Shown here piece after piece: positions 1 through 8,691 of a stretch of 64,000 nt of DNA. This stretch comes from Roseibium sp. MMSF_3412. GTDB taxonomy: Bacteria; Pseudomonadota; Alphaproteobacteria; Rhizobiales; Stappiaceae. Location of the stretch: NCBI RefSeq assembly GCF_030733265.1, contig NZ_JASHJI010000010.1:1-64000 (forward strand). Direction: 5' to 3'. A model generated the notes under the pieces. The model was not told where the DNA came from and made no database searches. It saw only the letters and a program-made list of their open reading frames with translations. Numbering within the stretch: the stretch's first letter is position 1; every line of letters starts with the position of its first letter. The translations under genes and the position numbers were made by a program.

Positions 1-162
1 CGACATGCGCTCGCCGTCGGCGACCGCTTCACCGTCCTCAACCGCGGCAAGACACTCGGAACCGCAAAACGCGGCGAGATAACACCCGAACAGCTCCAGG
101 ACCTCATGGCCGGAGGACAGGAAATGGCGCAACTCGAAGGATCCCTCGGAGGTACCGTTTAG
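1..162 (+). CDS. sugar ABC transporter ATP-binding protein, C-terminal end (partial)
   Basis: The first 53 codons are open from the window edge and end in TAG at 160-162. The translated tail starts RHALAVGDRF and ends in MAQLEGSLGGTV. Text such as VGDRFTVLNRGKTLGT followed by LMAGGQEM is typical of the C-terminus of cytoplasmic ATPases of carbohydrate ABC importers of the FrcA/inositol (IatA/IbpC) type. The Walker motifs lie outside the window. It sits 74 bases ahead of iolC on the same strand, which suggests it belongs to the inositol uptake operon; the inositol assignment is an inference from context. Confidence 0.75.
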   Translation, partial: RHALAVGDRFTVLNRGKTLGTAKRGEITPEQLQDLMAGGQEMAQLEGSLGGTV

Positions 163-192
163 GGGACGCCTTCAGTATCCGTTTCGGCACAG

Positions 193-214
193 GGCCGTGG
201 CACCATCCACGGCC
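193..214 (+). other. stem-loop between transporter ATPase and iolC
   Basis: GGCCGTGG (193-200) pairs with CCACGGCC (207-214) around a six-base loop, followed by TTTC. It could be a weak terminator or an mRNA-processing hairpin that separates expression of the transporter from iolC. There is no long U-tract, so full termination is not supported. Confidence 0.45.
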
Positions 215-236
215 TTTCAAAAAGTGGAAGAGTGAC

Positions 237-2183
237 GTGAAAAAGCTCGATGTCATCACCATCGGCCGGTCTTCGGTCGATCTATACGGCGCACAGGTGG
301 GCGGCCGGCTCGAGGACATGTCGTCCTTCAACAAGTATATCGGCGGCTCGCCGACCAACATGGCAACCGGGACCGCGCGTCTCGGATTGAAATCGGCCGT
401 GATTACCCGTGTCGGCGACGAACACATGGGCCGTTTCATCCTGGAGGAGCTTGAGCGCCATGGCGTTGAGACACGCGGCGTTGTCACCGACAGGGAGCGC
501 CTGACCGCGCTTGTTCTGCTGGGCATCCGCGACCAGGAACAGTTTCCGCTCATATTTTACCGCGAGAACTGTGCCGACATGGCGCTCAGCGAAGACGACA
601 TCGATCCGGACTTCATTGCCTCCGCGAAGGCCGTCGTGGCGACCGGAACGCACCTGAGCCATCCGCAGACGGAAGCGGCCGTGATCAAGGCACTGACACT
701 TGCCCGCGCAAACGGTGACCGCACCGCGCTGGACATCGATTACCGCCCGAACCTCTGGGGCCTTTCCGGTCACGGCGACGGTGAAAACCGGTTCATCGCG
801 TCGGCAAAGGTCACGGAAAAACTGCAGTCGACCCTGCACCTGTTCGATCTCATCGTCGGCACGGAAGAGGAATTTCACATTGCCGGTGGCACGACCGACA
901 CCGTCGAAGCGCTCAGGAATGTGCGCAAGGTGTCCGGTGCGACACTGGTCTGCAAGCGCGGACCGATGGGCGCGTCCGCATTCGAAGGCGAGATACCCGA
1001 CAGTCTCGATGAGGGCGTCTCCGGTCCGGGTTTCCCGATCGAGGTCTTCAATGTACTGGGCGCAGGCGACGGGTTCATGTCCGGCCTGCTCAAGGGCTGG
1101 ATCACCGGCGAGGACTGGGTGACCAGTCTCACCTACGCAAACGCCTGCGGTGCCTTTGCCGTCTCCCGGCACGGCTGCACCCCGGCCTATCCGAGCTGGG
1201 AAGAACTCCAGTTCTTCCTGAAGCGCGGCGTCGGGACGAAGGCGCTGCGCAAGGATCCCGAGCTGGAACAGATCCACTGGTCGACAAACCGTCACTACAT
1301 TCACGGCGGCGACTGGTCGACCATGCGCGTGTTTGCGTTCGACCACCGCATCCAGCTTGAGCAGATGGCCGATGAGGCGGGCGTCACGCATGAACACATC
1401 GGCTTCTTCAAGAACCTGTGTCTCGACGCGGCCCAGAAAGTGGCCGGTGGCAAACCCGGCTACGGCATCCTCTGCGACAGCCGCCTTGGCCAGGACGCCC
1501 TGTTCCGGGCCGCCGGAACCGGTCTCTGGATCGGGCATCCGGTTGAATGGCCCGCCTCGCGCCCGCTGACCCTTGAGCCTGAAATCGGCCCTGACTTCGG
1601 CGGCCTCTGCGAATGGCCTGCCGGGCATGTGGTCAAGGTGCTGTGCTTCTGTCACCCCGACGATGACGACCAGATGAGAGCGCAACAGGAAGATGTTCTG
1701 AAACGGCTTTTCGCAGCCTGCCGCCGCAATCGCCTGGAACTTCTGCTCGAAGTCATTCCGTCCAAGGTCGGCCCTGTCGATGACGACACCACAGCCCGGA
1801 TCATCCGGCGCATCTACGAGATCGGCATTTACCCTGACTGGTGGAAGCTGGAACCGATGACCTCGCAGGAAGCCTGGTCGAAAGCCTGTGATGCCATCAC
1901 GCAAAACGACCCTTACACGCGCGGTATCGTGGTGCTTGGTCTTGATGCTCCGGAAGACAAGCTGGCCGAAAGCTTCGCTCAGGCCGCTCGCTTCCCCCTG
2001 GTGAGGGGATTTGCCATCGGGCGCACGATTTTCGGCGACGCGGCGCGCGGCTGGCTGTCCGGAAAGATCAGCAACGAAGCAGCCGTCGAAGACATGTCGA
2101 ACCGTTTTGCGCGCCTGTGCCGGATCTGGGACAAGGCGCGTGACGAAGCGCAGCTCGGCACCCGGCAGGGAGAACCGGCATGA
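237..2183 (+). CDS. iolC: 5-dehydro-2-deoxygluconokinase fused to a DUF2090 domain
   Basis: This is a 648-residue cytoplasmic enzyme of myo-inositol catabolism that phosphorylates 5-dehydro-2-deoxy-D-gluconate. Residues 1 to about 330 are a PfkB/ribokinase domain: the N-terminal signature GGSPTNMATGTARLG is present, and the ATP/anion-hole motif GAGD falls at residues 275-278, with D278 as catalytic base. Residues from about 345 (HYIHGGDWSTMRVFAFDHR) to the end form a DUF2090 aldolase-like domain, the usual fused form in proteobacteria, so the protein is about twice the size of a simple kinase. The start is GTG at 237 with GGAAG at 226-230. The stop overlaps the iolD start (ATGA), implying translational coupling. 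Confidence 0.93.
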   Translation: MKKLDVITIGRSSVDLYGAQVGGRLEDMSSFNKYIGGSPTNMATGTARLGLKSAVITRVGDEHMGRFILEELERHGVETRGVVTDRERLTALVLLGIRDQEQFPLIFYRENCADMALSEDDIDPDFIASAKAVVATGTHLSHPQTEAAVIKALTLARANGDRTALDIDYRPNLWGLSGHGDGENRFIASAKVTEKLQSTLHLFDLIVGTEEEFHIAGGTTDTVEALRNVRKVSGATLVCKRGPMGASAFEGEIPDSLDEGVSGPGFPIEVFNVLGAGDGFMSGLLKGWITGEDWVTSLTYANACGAFAVSRHGCTPAYPSWEELQFFLKRGVGTKALRKDPELEQIHWSTNRHYIHGGDWSTMRVFAFDHRIQLEQMADEAGVTHEHIGFFKNLCLDAAQKVAGGKPGYGILCDSRLGQDALFRAAGTGLWIGHPVEWPASRPLTLEPEIGPDFGGLCEWPAGHVVKVLCFCHPDDDDQMRAQQEDVLKRLFAACRRNRLELLLEVIPSKVGPVDDDTTARIIRRIYEIGIYPDWWKLEPMTSQEAWSKACDAITQNDPYTRGIVVLGLDAPEDKLAESFAQAARFPLVRGFAIGRTIFGDAARGWLSGKISNEAAVEDMSNRFARLCRIWDKARDEAQLGTRQGEPA

Positions 2184-4021
2184 AGACGATCCGCCTCACG
2201 GCCGCCCAGGCGATGGTCCGCTACATTGCGGCCCAGATGAGCGAAGACGGCGAGCGTTTCATCGACGGGATCTGGGCGATCTTCGGCCACGGCAATGTCG
2301 CCGGTCTCGGTGAAGCGCTGGAACAGGCGGGCAATCAGTTGCCGACCTGGCGCGGCCAGAACGAGCAGACCATGGCCCATACGGCCATCGCCTATGCCAA
2401 GGCCAGGAAGCGCCGCCGCGCCATGGCGGTGACATCTTCCATCGGCCCCGGAGCCACCAACATGGTCACGGCCGCAGCGCTTGCCCATGTGAACCGCCTG
2501 CCCGTTCTGCTGATCCCCGGCGATGTCTTTGCCAACCGGGCGCCTGATCCGGTCTTGCAGCAGGTGGAGGATTTTGACGACGGCACCGTGTCGGCCAATG
2601 ATTGCTTCCGTCCGGTGTCCCGCTATTTCGACCGGATCGCGCGGCCGGAGCAGTTGTTGACCGCGCTGCCGCGCGCCTTTCGTGTCCTGACCGATCCGGC
2701 TGCCTGCGGTCCAGTCACCCTGTCCTTCTGCCAGGACACCCAGGCCGAGGCCTTCGACTATCCGGAAAGCTTCTTCGAGCCGAGGATCTGGCGCATCCGC
2801 CGCCCTGAACCGGACAGCCGCGATGTCGCCGATGTCGCGGAACTGATCAGGGCCTCTAAGGCACCCGTGCTCGTGTGCGGCGGCGGCGTCGTCTATTCCG
2901 AAGCGGAGACAACGCTGTCCGACTTCGCCACCCGCCACGGCATCCCGGTGATCGAGACACAGGCGGGCAAGTCCGCACTTGCCCAGGCGCACCCGATGAA
3001 TTTCGGTGCCGCCGGTGTCGACGGTGCGGAAAGCGCGAACAGGCTGGCGGAAGCCGCCGATCTCGTGATCGGCATCGGCACGCGCTTTCAGGATTTCACC
3101 ACCGGGTCATGGGCGCTTTTCAAGAACCCGGGCCGGAAGCTCGTTTCCATCAACGTTCAGGGCTATGACGCGGACAAGCATGGCGCGGTCGGTGTCGTCG
3201 GCGACGCAAAGGTCTGCCTGGAGCGGCTGTCGTCAGCGTTGGGAGACCATCAGGGCAACGCCTTCGACCCGCAGTCCCGCCTCGACTGGCTGGCCAAAGT
3301 CGATGCCCATTGCAGCGCCAGGACAGACGTTCCGGACGGCTACCTGCCGCTCGACGCCGAGGTGATCGGTGCCGTCCAGCGCACTGCGACGGAAAACACA
3401 ATCGCCATTTGCGCAGCCGGCACCATGCCCGGCGCGCTGAAGCTTCTGTGGCAGGCACCGCAGGGCGGCTATCACATGGAATACGGCTACTCCTGCATGG
3501 GATACGAGATTGCCGGTGCCATGGGCATCAAGCTCGCCCAGCCGGACCGGGACGTGGTCTGCTTTGTCGGCGACGGCTCCTACATGATGGCCAATTCCGA
3601 ACTGGCGACGGCGGTCATGCGCCGCGTTCCCTTCACGGTGGTCCTGACCGACAATCGCGGCTTCGGCTGCATCAACCGGCTGCAGATGGGCACCGGCGGA
3701 GCCCAGTTCAACAATCTCTACCGGACGAGCAACGTCGAGGCCCAGCCGGACATCGACTTCGTTGCCCACGCTGCCGCGATGGGTGCGCATGCGGTCAAGG
3801 CAAAGGACATTGCCGGTCTTGAAGCGGAGATCCTGGCGGCACGCGAGCGTGAGATCCCCTCGGTGATCGTGATCGACACCGACCCGATGCACGGTCCCGG
3901 CGAGGCCGGCGGCGGGCACTGGTGGGATGTGGCCGTGCCGGAAGTCTCCACGCGGGAACAGGTGATGAGCGCGCGGGAGGGTTATATCACCGCCCTGAAA
4001 GATCAGCGGGCAGCGGATTGA
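2180..4021 (+). CDS. iolD: 3D-(3,5/4)-trihydroxycyclohexane-1,2-dione acylhydrolase
   Basis: This thiamine-diphosphate enzyme (613 residues, normal length) opens the inositol ring derivative to 5-deoxy-glucuronate. The fold is that of acetolactate-synthase-type enzymes. The cofactor-activating Glu is in GQNEQTMAH (E62), the central domain starts near residue 210, and the ThDP/metal motif GDGSYM begins near residue 464 with the matching Asn in VVLTDNRG about 27 residues later. The ATG overlaps the iolC stop by four bases. It is the second gene of iolCDEB. Confidence 0.94.
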   Translation: MKTIRLTAAQAMVRYIAAQMSEDGERFIDGIWAIFGHGNVAGLGEALEQAGNQLPTWRGQNEQTMAHTAIAYAKARKRRRAMAVTSSIGPGATNMVTAAALAHVNRLPVLLIPGDVFANRAPDPVLQQVEDFDDGTVSANDCFRPVSRYFDRIARPEQLLTALPRAFRVLTDPAACGPVTLSFCQDTQAEAFDYPESFFEPRIWRIRRPEPDSRDVADVAELIRASKAPVLVCGGGVVYSEAETTLSDFATRHGIPVIETQAGKSALAQAHPMNFGAAGVDGAESANRLAEAADLVIGIGTRFQDFTTGSWALFKNPGRKLVSINVQGYDADKHGAVGVVGDAKVCLERLSSALGDHQGNAFDPQSRLDWLAKVDAHCSARTDVPDGYLPLDAEVIGAVQRTATENTIAICAAGTMPGALKLLWQAPQGGYHMEYGYSCMGYEIAGAMGIKLAQPDRDVVCFVGDGSYMMANSELATAVMRRVPFTVVLTDNRGFGCINRLQMGTGGAQFNNLYRTSNVEAQPDIDFVAHAAAMGAHAVKAKDIAGLEAEILAAREREIPSVIVIDTDPMHGPGEAGGGHWWDVAVPEVSTREQVMSAREGYITALKDQRAAD

Positions 4022-4054
4022 TATCTGGAAGCAAAGAAAGACAATCAAACCGAA

Positions 4055-4166
4055 AACCTCATCCTGAGGAGGGCCACAAGGCCCGTCTCGAAGGATAAGT
4101 GATAGACGCCTATGCGGAAGATGCATCCTTCGAGACAGCGCTGTCGCGCTTCCTCAGGATGAGGTT
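4055..4166. repeat. compound inverted repeat (REP/BIME-like) between iolD and iolE
   Basis: Two nested perfect inverted repeats are seen. The outer arms are AACCTCATCCTGAGGA (4055-4070) and TCCTCAGGATGAGGTT (4151-4166). The inner arms are GTCTCGAAGGAT (4085-4096) and ATCCTTCGAGAC (4125-4136). The words CCTCATCCTGAGGA and GTCTCGAAGGAT belong to a repeat family that is very common between genes in Hyphomicrobiales; here two copies face each other. The transcript could fold into a long cruciform between iolD and iolE. No other copy was noticed in the window. Confidence 0.8.
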
Positions 4167-4221
4167 CCCGGTCAAAAGCCAAACCAAAGAACGTTGCAAG
4201 GAACGTTACAGGACAAATGCC

Positions 4222-5118
4222 ATGATCCTATTCGGCGCAAATCCCATAGCCTGGGCCAATGACGACGACCAGACGCTCGGAGCCCATATTCCGACGGAAC
4301 AGATCCTGTCCGAGGCATCGGAAATCGGCTTTGACGGCATCGAGAACGGCCACCGCTGGCCGCACGATCCGGAAGAGTTGAAACAGCTGCTCGGAAGTCA
4401 TGGATTGAAATTCATTTCCGGCTGGTACTCGCTCAACCTGCTGGCACAGACGGTCGAGGACGAGAAGAAGGTGATCCAGCCGCATCTCGACAAGCTGAAG
4501 CACAATGGCTGCAAGGTCTGCATTGCCTGCGAGACGTCCAACACCATCCAGGGATCCGATGTCGACATCTCGACCAGCCCGGTGTTGACCAGCGAGGAGA
4601 TGAGGGCTTTCGGCGCAAAGGTGGAGGAACTCGCCGCCTTCTGTGCGGCCCAGGGCATAGATCTCGTCTACCACCATCATATGGGCACTGTCGTTGAAAC
4701 CCTTGCCGAAATCGACGCCTTCATGGCGGCAACGGGACCGGCGACAAAGCTTCTGTTTGATGCCGGGCACTGTTACTTCGGCACGTGGGGGGAAGACCCG
4801 GCCCCGGTCTTGCAGAAATACATCGACCGGCTCGGCCATTTTCACGCCAAGAACGTGCGGCCGGCCGTCATGAACGATATTCGCGACAAAAAGAAATCCT
4901 TCATGGATGGTGTCAGGGCCGGTGTCTTTACGGTTCCTGGCGACGAGGAGGGCGGCATCGATTTCGCGCCCCTTCTTCAGATCCTGAAAGAGGCGGACTA
5001 CAAGGGTTGGATCGTGATCGAGGCGGAACAGGACCCGGACGTCCACAATCCGTTCAAGTATCAGAGCATGGGGCTGAAAACGCTCAAGGCTATTGCAAGC
5101 GAGTTGGAATTGAGATGA
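4222..5118 (+). CDS. iolE: myo-inosose-2 dehydratase
   Basis: This 298-residue TIM-barrel protein of the AP-endonuclease-2/xylose isomerase family dehydrates 2-keto-myo-inositol (scyllo-inosose) to the substrate of IolD. The N-terminus MILFGANPIAWANDDD is typical of IolE, and metal-binding segments such as YHHHMGT, LFDAGHC and GHFHAKNVR are visible. An in-frame GTG further upstream at 4099 lies inside the inverted repeat, so the ATG at 4222 is preferred; it also gives the family's usual length. The stop overlaps the iolB start (ATGA at 5115-5118). Confidence 0.93.
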   Translation: MILFGANPIAWANDDDQTLGAHIPTEQILSEASEIGFDGIENGHRWPHDPEELKQLLGSHGLKFISGWYSLNLLAQTVEDEKKVIQPHLDKLKHNGCKVCIACETSNTIQGSDVDISTSPVLTSEEMRAFGAKVEELAAFCAAQGIDLVYHHHMGTVVETLAEIDAFMAATGPATKLLFDAGHCYFGTWGEDPAPVLQKYIDRLGHFHAKNVRPAVMNDIRDKKKSFMDGVRAGVFTVPGDEEGGIDFAPLLQILKEADYKGWIVIEAEQDPDVHNPFKYQSMGLKTLKAIASELELR

Positions 5119-5933
5119 GCGATCTTCTGCGCAAACCGTCGGGCTCCTCCGGCAAGGTTCACGACATCACCATCGAGAGCGCCAAAGGGCCTAAGTCCCA
5201 AGGCTGGGGATATGTCGGCTTCGGTCTTTACCGGCTGCGCGCCGGAGAAAGCGTATCGGAGAAGACCGTCAGCCTGGAAGTCATCCTGGTGATGGTCGAG
5301 GGCAAGGCGTCGATCTCCGCCGGCGGAAAGGACTTCGGTGAGCAGGGCGAACGCATGAACGTGTTCGAGCAACTGCCGCCGCACAGCGTCTATGTGCCGA
5401 ATGGCACGGACTGGACCGCAACGGCGACGACTGACTGCACCATCGGTGTCTGTACCGCCCCCGGCAAGGGTGGACACGAGGCGCGCGTGTTGCCGGTTCC
5501 GGAAAAGGTCACCCGTGGCAAGGGCGCCAACACCCGTTACATCTTCCCGATCGCCATGGAAGAGAGCGACGTTGCCGACAGCCTCCTGGTGACGGAAGTG
5601 TTCACGCCCCAGGGGAACTGGTCATCCTATCCGCCACACCGGCATGACGAGGACAATTTTCCGGACATGACCTATCTGGAAGAGACCTACTATCACCGTC
5701 TCAATCCGGATCAGGGCTACGGTCACCAGCGCGTCTTCACCGAGGACGGGGCCCTCGACGAGACCATCTCCATGAACAGCCACGACGTGGTTCTTGTTCC
5801 GAAAGGGCACCACCCCTGCGGCGCGCCGTATGGCTACGAAATGTACTATCTCAATGTCATGGCCGGTCCCATGCGCAAATGGCGCTTCAAGAATCACCCG
5901 GACCATGACTGGATCGCGCAGCGCGACGCGTGA
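5115..5933 (+). CDS. iolB: 5-deoxy-glucuronate isomerase
   Basis: This 272-residue bicupin enzyme converts 5-deoxy-D-glucuronate to 5-dehydro-2-deoxygluconate, the substrate of IolC. Histidine/glutamate metal-site segments are visible in YPPHRHDEDNFPDMTYLEETYYHRL and further on in VPKGHHPCGAPYGY, quoted here in pieces as PPHRHDED and GHHPCGAP. Length is normal. It is translationally coupled to iolE through a four-base overlap. It closes the visible iol operon: iolA and iolG are not in this window. Confidence 0.94.
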   Translation: MSDLLRKPSGSSGKVHDITIESAKGPKSQGWGYVGFGLYRLRAGESVSEKTVSLEVILVMVEGKASISAGGKDFGEQGERMNVFEQLPPHSVYVPNGTDWTATATTDCTIGVCTAPGKGGHEARVLPVPEKVTRGKGANTRYIFPIAMEESDVADSLLVTEVFTPQGNWSSYPPHRHDEDNFPDMTYLEETYYHRLNPDQGYGHQRVFTEDGALDETISMNSHDVVLVPKGHHPCGAPYGYEMYYLNVMAGPMRKWRFKNHPDHDWIAQRDA

Positions 5934-5971
5934 ACGATTATGCAATTGCGGTCCTTTGGCCGGAACGAAGA

Positions 5972-6044
5972 CGGGCCGGCCCGAAGATCGGGCCGGCCCG
6001 GTGCCTTGTCGGCTGGCAAGCCGCTCAGGCAAGGCCTGAGCGGC
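5972..6044. terminator. two hairpins between convergent iolB and agcS
   Basis: The first hairpin has two identical self-complementary arms CGGGCCGGCCCG at 5972-5983 and 5989-6000. The second pairs GCCGCTCAGGC (6020-6030) with GCCTGAGCGGC (6034-6044) across a three-base loop. They lie between the stops of two convergent genes, so they may terminate both operons. Neither has a clear U-tract. Confidence 0.6.
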
Positions 6045-6053
6045 GCTGTGAAA

Positions 6054-7595
6054 TCAGGTGAACTTCTTGATTTCGTTGCTCTTCAGCCGCGTCAGGTAGC
6101 TATTCAGCTCCCGCTTGACGATCGGCATCAAGGCATAAAGCGCCACGATGTTGACGACCGCCATGGCGAAGATCGCCGCATCGGAGAAGTCGATGACCGG
6201 GCCGAGGCTCGCAGCCGCGCCGATGACGACGAAGATGCAGAAGATGACCTTGAAGACCAGTTCCTTGGTCTTGCCCTCGCCGAACAGGAAGGTCCAGGCC
6301 TTCAACCCGTAATAGGACCAGCTGATCATGGTGGAGAAGGCGAACAGCACCACGGCAACGGCCAGCACGTACTGGAACCATCCGAACGCCGACGAGAAGG
6401 CGGCAGACGTCAGAGCGACACCCGAATTTCCGTCAACGGTCTGGATTGCGGAACCTGCTTCGTTGAGCACGTAGAGACCGGTTTCCGGATCGGAGACCAG
6501 CTGCCCCGTGATGATGATGACCAGCGCGGTCATGGTGCAGATCACGACGGTATCGATGAACGGCTCCAGAAGCGACACGAACCCTTCCGTGATCGGTTCC
6601 TTTGTCCGAACCGCCGAGTGCGCGATCGCGGCTGAGCCGACACCTGCCTCGTTGGAAAATGCCGCCCGCTTGAAGCCCTGGATGAGTGCACCGACAAAGC
6701 CGCCCGCAACACCGAGACCGGTGAAGGCACCTTCAAAGATCTGCCCGAAAGCCCAACCGATCTTGTCCGCATTCATCAGCAGGATGACAAGCGCCGTCAG
6801 AACGTAGAGCACGCCCATGAACGGCACGACCTTTTCCGTGACCGAAGCAATCGACTTGAGGCCGCCGACGATGACCGCAAAGACGATGGCGGCAAAGATG
6901 AGACCGGTGATCCAGCCCGGATAGTCTCCGACAACGTTGGCGATCTGCGCATGCGCCTGGTTGGCCTGGAACATGTTGCCGCCGCCGAATGCACCCAGGA
7001 TACAGAAGATCGCGAACATCACGGCAAGGATCTTGCCCGCCGGCAGCCCGCGCTCCTCGAAACCCTTGGTCATGTAGTACATCGGTCCGCCGGAAACCGT
7101 GCCGTCAGGAAATTCGTTCCGGTACTTCACGCCGAGGGTACACTCGGTGAACTTGGAGGCCATGCCCATGAGCCCGGCAAGGATCATCCAGAAGGTCGCG
7201 CCCGGACCGCCGATGCCCACGGCAACCGCCACACCGGCAATGTTGCCGAGACCGACTGTGCCTGAAAGGGCCGTCGCCAGCGCCTGGAAATGGCTGACCT
7301 CACCAGCGTCTTCCGGGTCCGAATAGTCCCCGCGCACCAGCGCGATCGAATGTGGAAACGCACGGAACTGGATAAATCCGAAGTAGATCGTGAAGACGGT
7401 TGCCGCGATCACCAGCCAGCCGACGATCCATGGGAACGACGTTCCGGGAAACGGGCTGAAGATGAAGCTGACGAACCAGCCGGTTGAATTGGCGAACAGC
7501 GTGTTGACCTGTTCGTCGATTGATTGCGCCATCGCCGGCAGTGTGCAGGCAAGGACAATGGATGCGGCAAGAGCCGCCGCGAAGGATTTTTTCAT
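6054..7595 (-). CDS. sodium:alanine/glycine symporter (AGCS family)
   Basis: This 513-residue inner-membrane carrier takes up alanine or glycine with sodium or protons. Family marks are the many hydrophobic helices, the run ALSGTVGLGNIAGVAVA, the segment GGPMYYMTKG, and AAFSNEAGVGSAAIAHSA. An N-terminal signal-like stretch ending in PAMAQ plus a short periplasmic segment precedes the carrier core, making it longer than AlsT of Bacillus; this is common in proteobacterial members. It lies 21 bases after the universal stress gene on the same strand, so the two are probably co-transcribed, and an Lrp-type regulator is divergent. Confidence 0.9.
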   Translation of the reverse strand: MKKSFAAALAASIVLACTLPAMAQSIDEQVNTLFANSTGWFVSFIFSPFPGTSFPWIVGWLVIAATVFTIYFGFIQFRAFPHSIALVRGDYSDPEDAGEVSHFQALATALSGTVGLGNIAGVAVAVGIGGPGATFWMILAGLMGMASKFTECTLGVKYRNEFPDGTVSGGPMYYMTKGFEERGLPAGKILAVMFAIFCILGAFGGGNMFQANQAHAQIANVVGDYPGWITGLIFAAIVFAVIVGGLKSIASVTEKVVPFMGVLYVLTALVILLMNADKIGWAFGQIFEGAFTGLGVAGGFVGALIQGFKRAAFSNEAGVGSAAIAHSAVRTKEPITEGFVSLLEPFIDTVVICTMTALVIIITGQLVSDPETGLYVLNEAGSAIQTVDGNSGVALTSAAFSSAFGWFQYVLAVAVVLFAFSTMISWSYYGLKAWTFLFGEGKTKELVFKVIFCIFVVIGAAASLGPVIDFSDAAIFAMAVVNIVALYALMPIVKRELNSYLTRLKSNEIKKFT

Positions 7596-7616
7596 TTTTC
7601 TGAGCCCCTGGAAGTC

Positions 7617-8051
7617 TTATGGAACGATGGTCACCGGCACGGGTGCCGCTTGCGCCAGGCTGCCCGCGACGGATCCGAAGACCCGGGTGGAAAGCTGCGA
7701 ATGCCCCGTCCGGCCGATCACGATCTGCTCGACACCGTCCGCGTCGGCAATCTTGATCAGCGTTTCGGCAATGTGCCCGTAACGAAGTTCGGATGTCGCT
7801 TCCACGCCGTCCTTTGAGAGCTTCTGCATCACGGGATCGAGCACGGCCTTGTGCGCACGTTCCAGTTCCTCGGTCCTGCGCGCGTGCCGTTCTTCAATTT
7901 CGTTGGGCGTCAGGAATGTGTAGGGCGACCATTCAAGTATATGTGCAATCACAAGCCCCGCTTGACTGGCCTTTGCCAAGTTAACAGCGAAATCGACCGC
8001 GTTGTCCGATGCGCTGCTGCCGTCGTAGCCGACGACTATTTTCTTGTTCAT
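7617..8051 (-). CDS. universal stress protein, UspA family
   Basis: This 144-residue single-domain protein begins KKIVVGYDGSSASDNAV and ends in a segment GRTGHSQLSTRVFGSVAGSL, which resembles the ATP-binding motif G-2x-G-9x-G-S/T of the nucleotide-binding subgroup. The domain is cytoplasmic. It is the first gene of a probable two-gene unit with the downstream amino-acid symporter, an arrangement often seen where a Usp accompanies a transporter. The specific stress or ligand cannot be read from sequence. Confidence 0.88.
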   Translation of the reverse strand: MNKKIVVGYDGSSASDNAVDFAVNLAKASQAGLVIAHILEWSPYTFLTPNEIEERHARRTEELERAHKAVLDPVMQKLSKDGVEATSELRYGHIAETLIKIADADGVEQIVIGRTGHSQLSTRVFGSVAGSLAQAAPVPVTIVP

Positions 8052-8133
8052 TTAGGTTCCCCTTTTCAACGGCCCCATGCCGTAGAGGAAACGATATCCC
8101 ACGTTGCAAAGGAAAGGTTCTCATTTTTCAATT

Positions 8134-8187
8134 GAATTCAGAAATTTTCTCAATAATTATCGAAATATCGCAAATTTTTCGGAATTC
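8134..8187. promoter_or_regulatory. AT-rich inverted repeat, possible Lrp operator
   Basis: The arms GAATTCAGAAA (8134-8144) and TTTCGGAATTC (8177-8187) are complementary except for one base, across a 32-base AT-rich spacer. The repeat ends five bases before the start of the Lrp-type gene and lies in the divergent promoter region shared with the usp gene. This fits autoregulation plus control of usp-agcS. The assignment to Lrp is inferred from position. Confidence 0.5.
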
Positions 8188-8192
8188 TTACG

Positions 8193-8684
8193 ATGGATCG
8201 GCTTGATCAGAAAATACTTTCGATTTTGCAGAAAAACAGCCGCATTTCGATGGCGCGATTGTCCGAGCAGGTTGGACTGTCCCTGTCGGCATGCCACCGG
8301 CGGGTCAAACTTCTGGAATCGAGCGGGATTATCGAGGCCTATACGGTCCGGCTGGACCGGGCGTCGCTGAACCTGGAAATGCAGGTCTTCATCGAGGTGA
8401 AACTGACCAGTCCGCGCAGGGAGGACGCGCTGGCATTCGAGGACGAAATCGCGCGCATGCCGGAAGTCCTGGAATGCCACCTGATTTCGGGCGAATTCGA
8501 CTATCTGATCAGGCTGATGACAAAGAACACGGCGGCGTACGAGAAACTCTACAGAGGCAGACTTTCACAGATCCCGTCCGTGGCACAAATGAAGACCCTG
8601 CTCAGCCTCAGCACGGTCAAGGAATTCGAGGGTCTCAATCTGGATGAGTCCACGGTGACCGCGCCGGACGCCCACACGGTTTGA
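8193..8684 (+). CDS. Lrp/AsnC family transcriptional regulator
   Basis: This 163-residue DNA-binding protein has a winged helix-turn-helix at residues 1-60 (MDRLDQKILSILQKNSRIS, then LSEQVGLSLSACHRRVKLLE) and a C-terminal RAM/ligand domain with the usual H-L-I-S-G-E-F-D-Y segment. Lrp proteins sense amino acids. The gene is divergent from usp-agcS, so its likely target is that amino-acid uptake unit. The exact effector is unknown. Confidence 0.9.
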   Translation: MDRLDQKILSILQKNSRISMARLSEQVGLSLSACHRRVKLLESSGIIEAYTVRLDRASLNLEMQVFIEVKLTSPRREDALAFEDEIARMPEVLECHLISGEFDYLIRLMTKNTAAYEKLYRGRLSQIPSVAQMKTLLSLSTVKEFEGLNLDESTVTAPDAHTV

Positions 8685-8691
8685 TCTCCGC

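Noticed and set aside
282-1904. 540-codon open frame on the minus strand inside iolC
   Set aside because: It is exactly antisense to a well-recognised enzyme, is rich in Arg/Gly/His from GC-rich shadow coding, and shows no domain.
4099-4221. Upstream GTG extension of iolE
   Set aside because: The extra 41 codons are the inverted repeat itself; the ATG at 4222 gives the normal family start.
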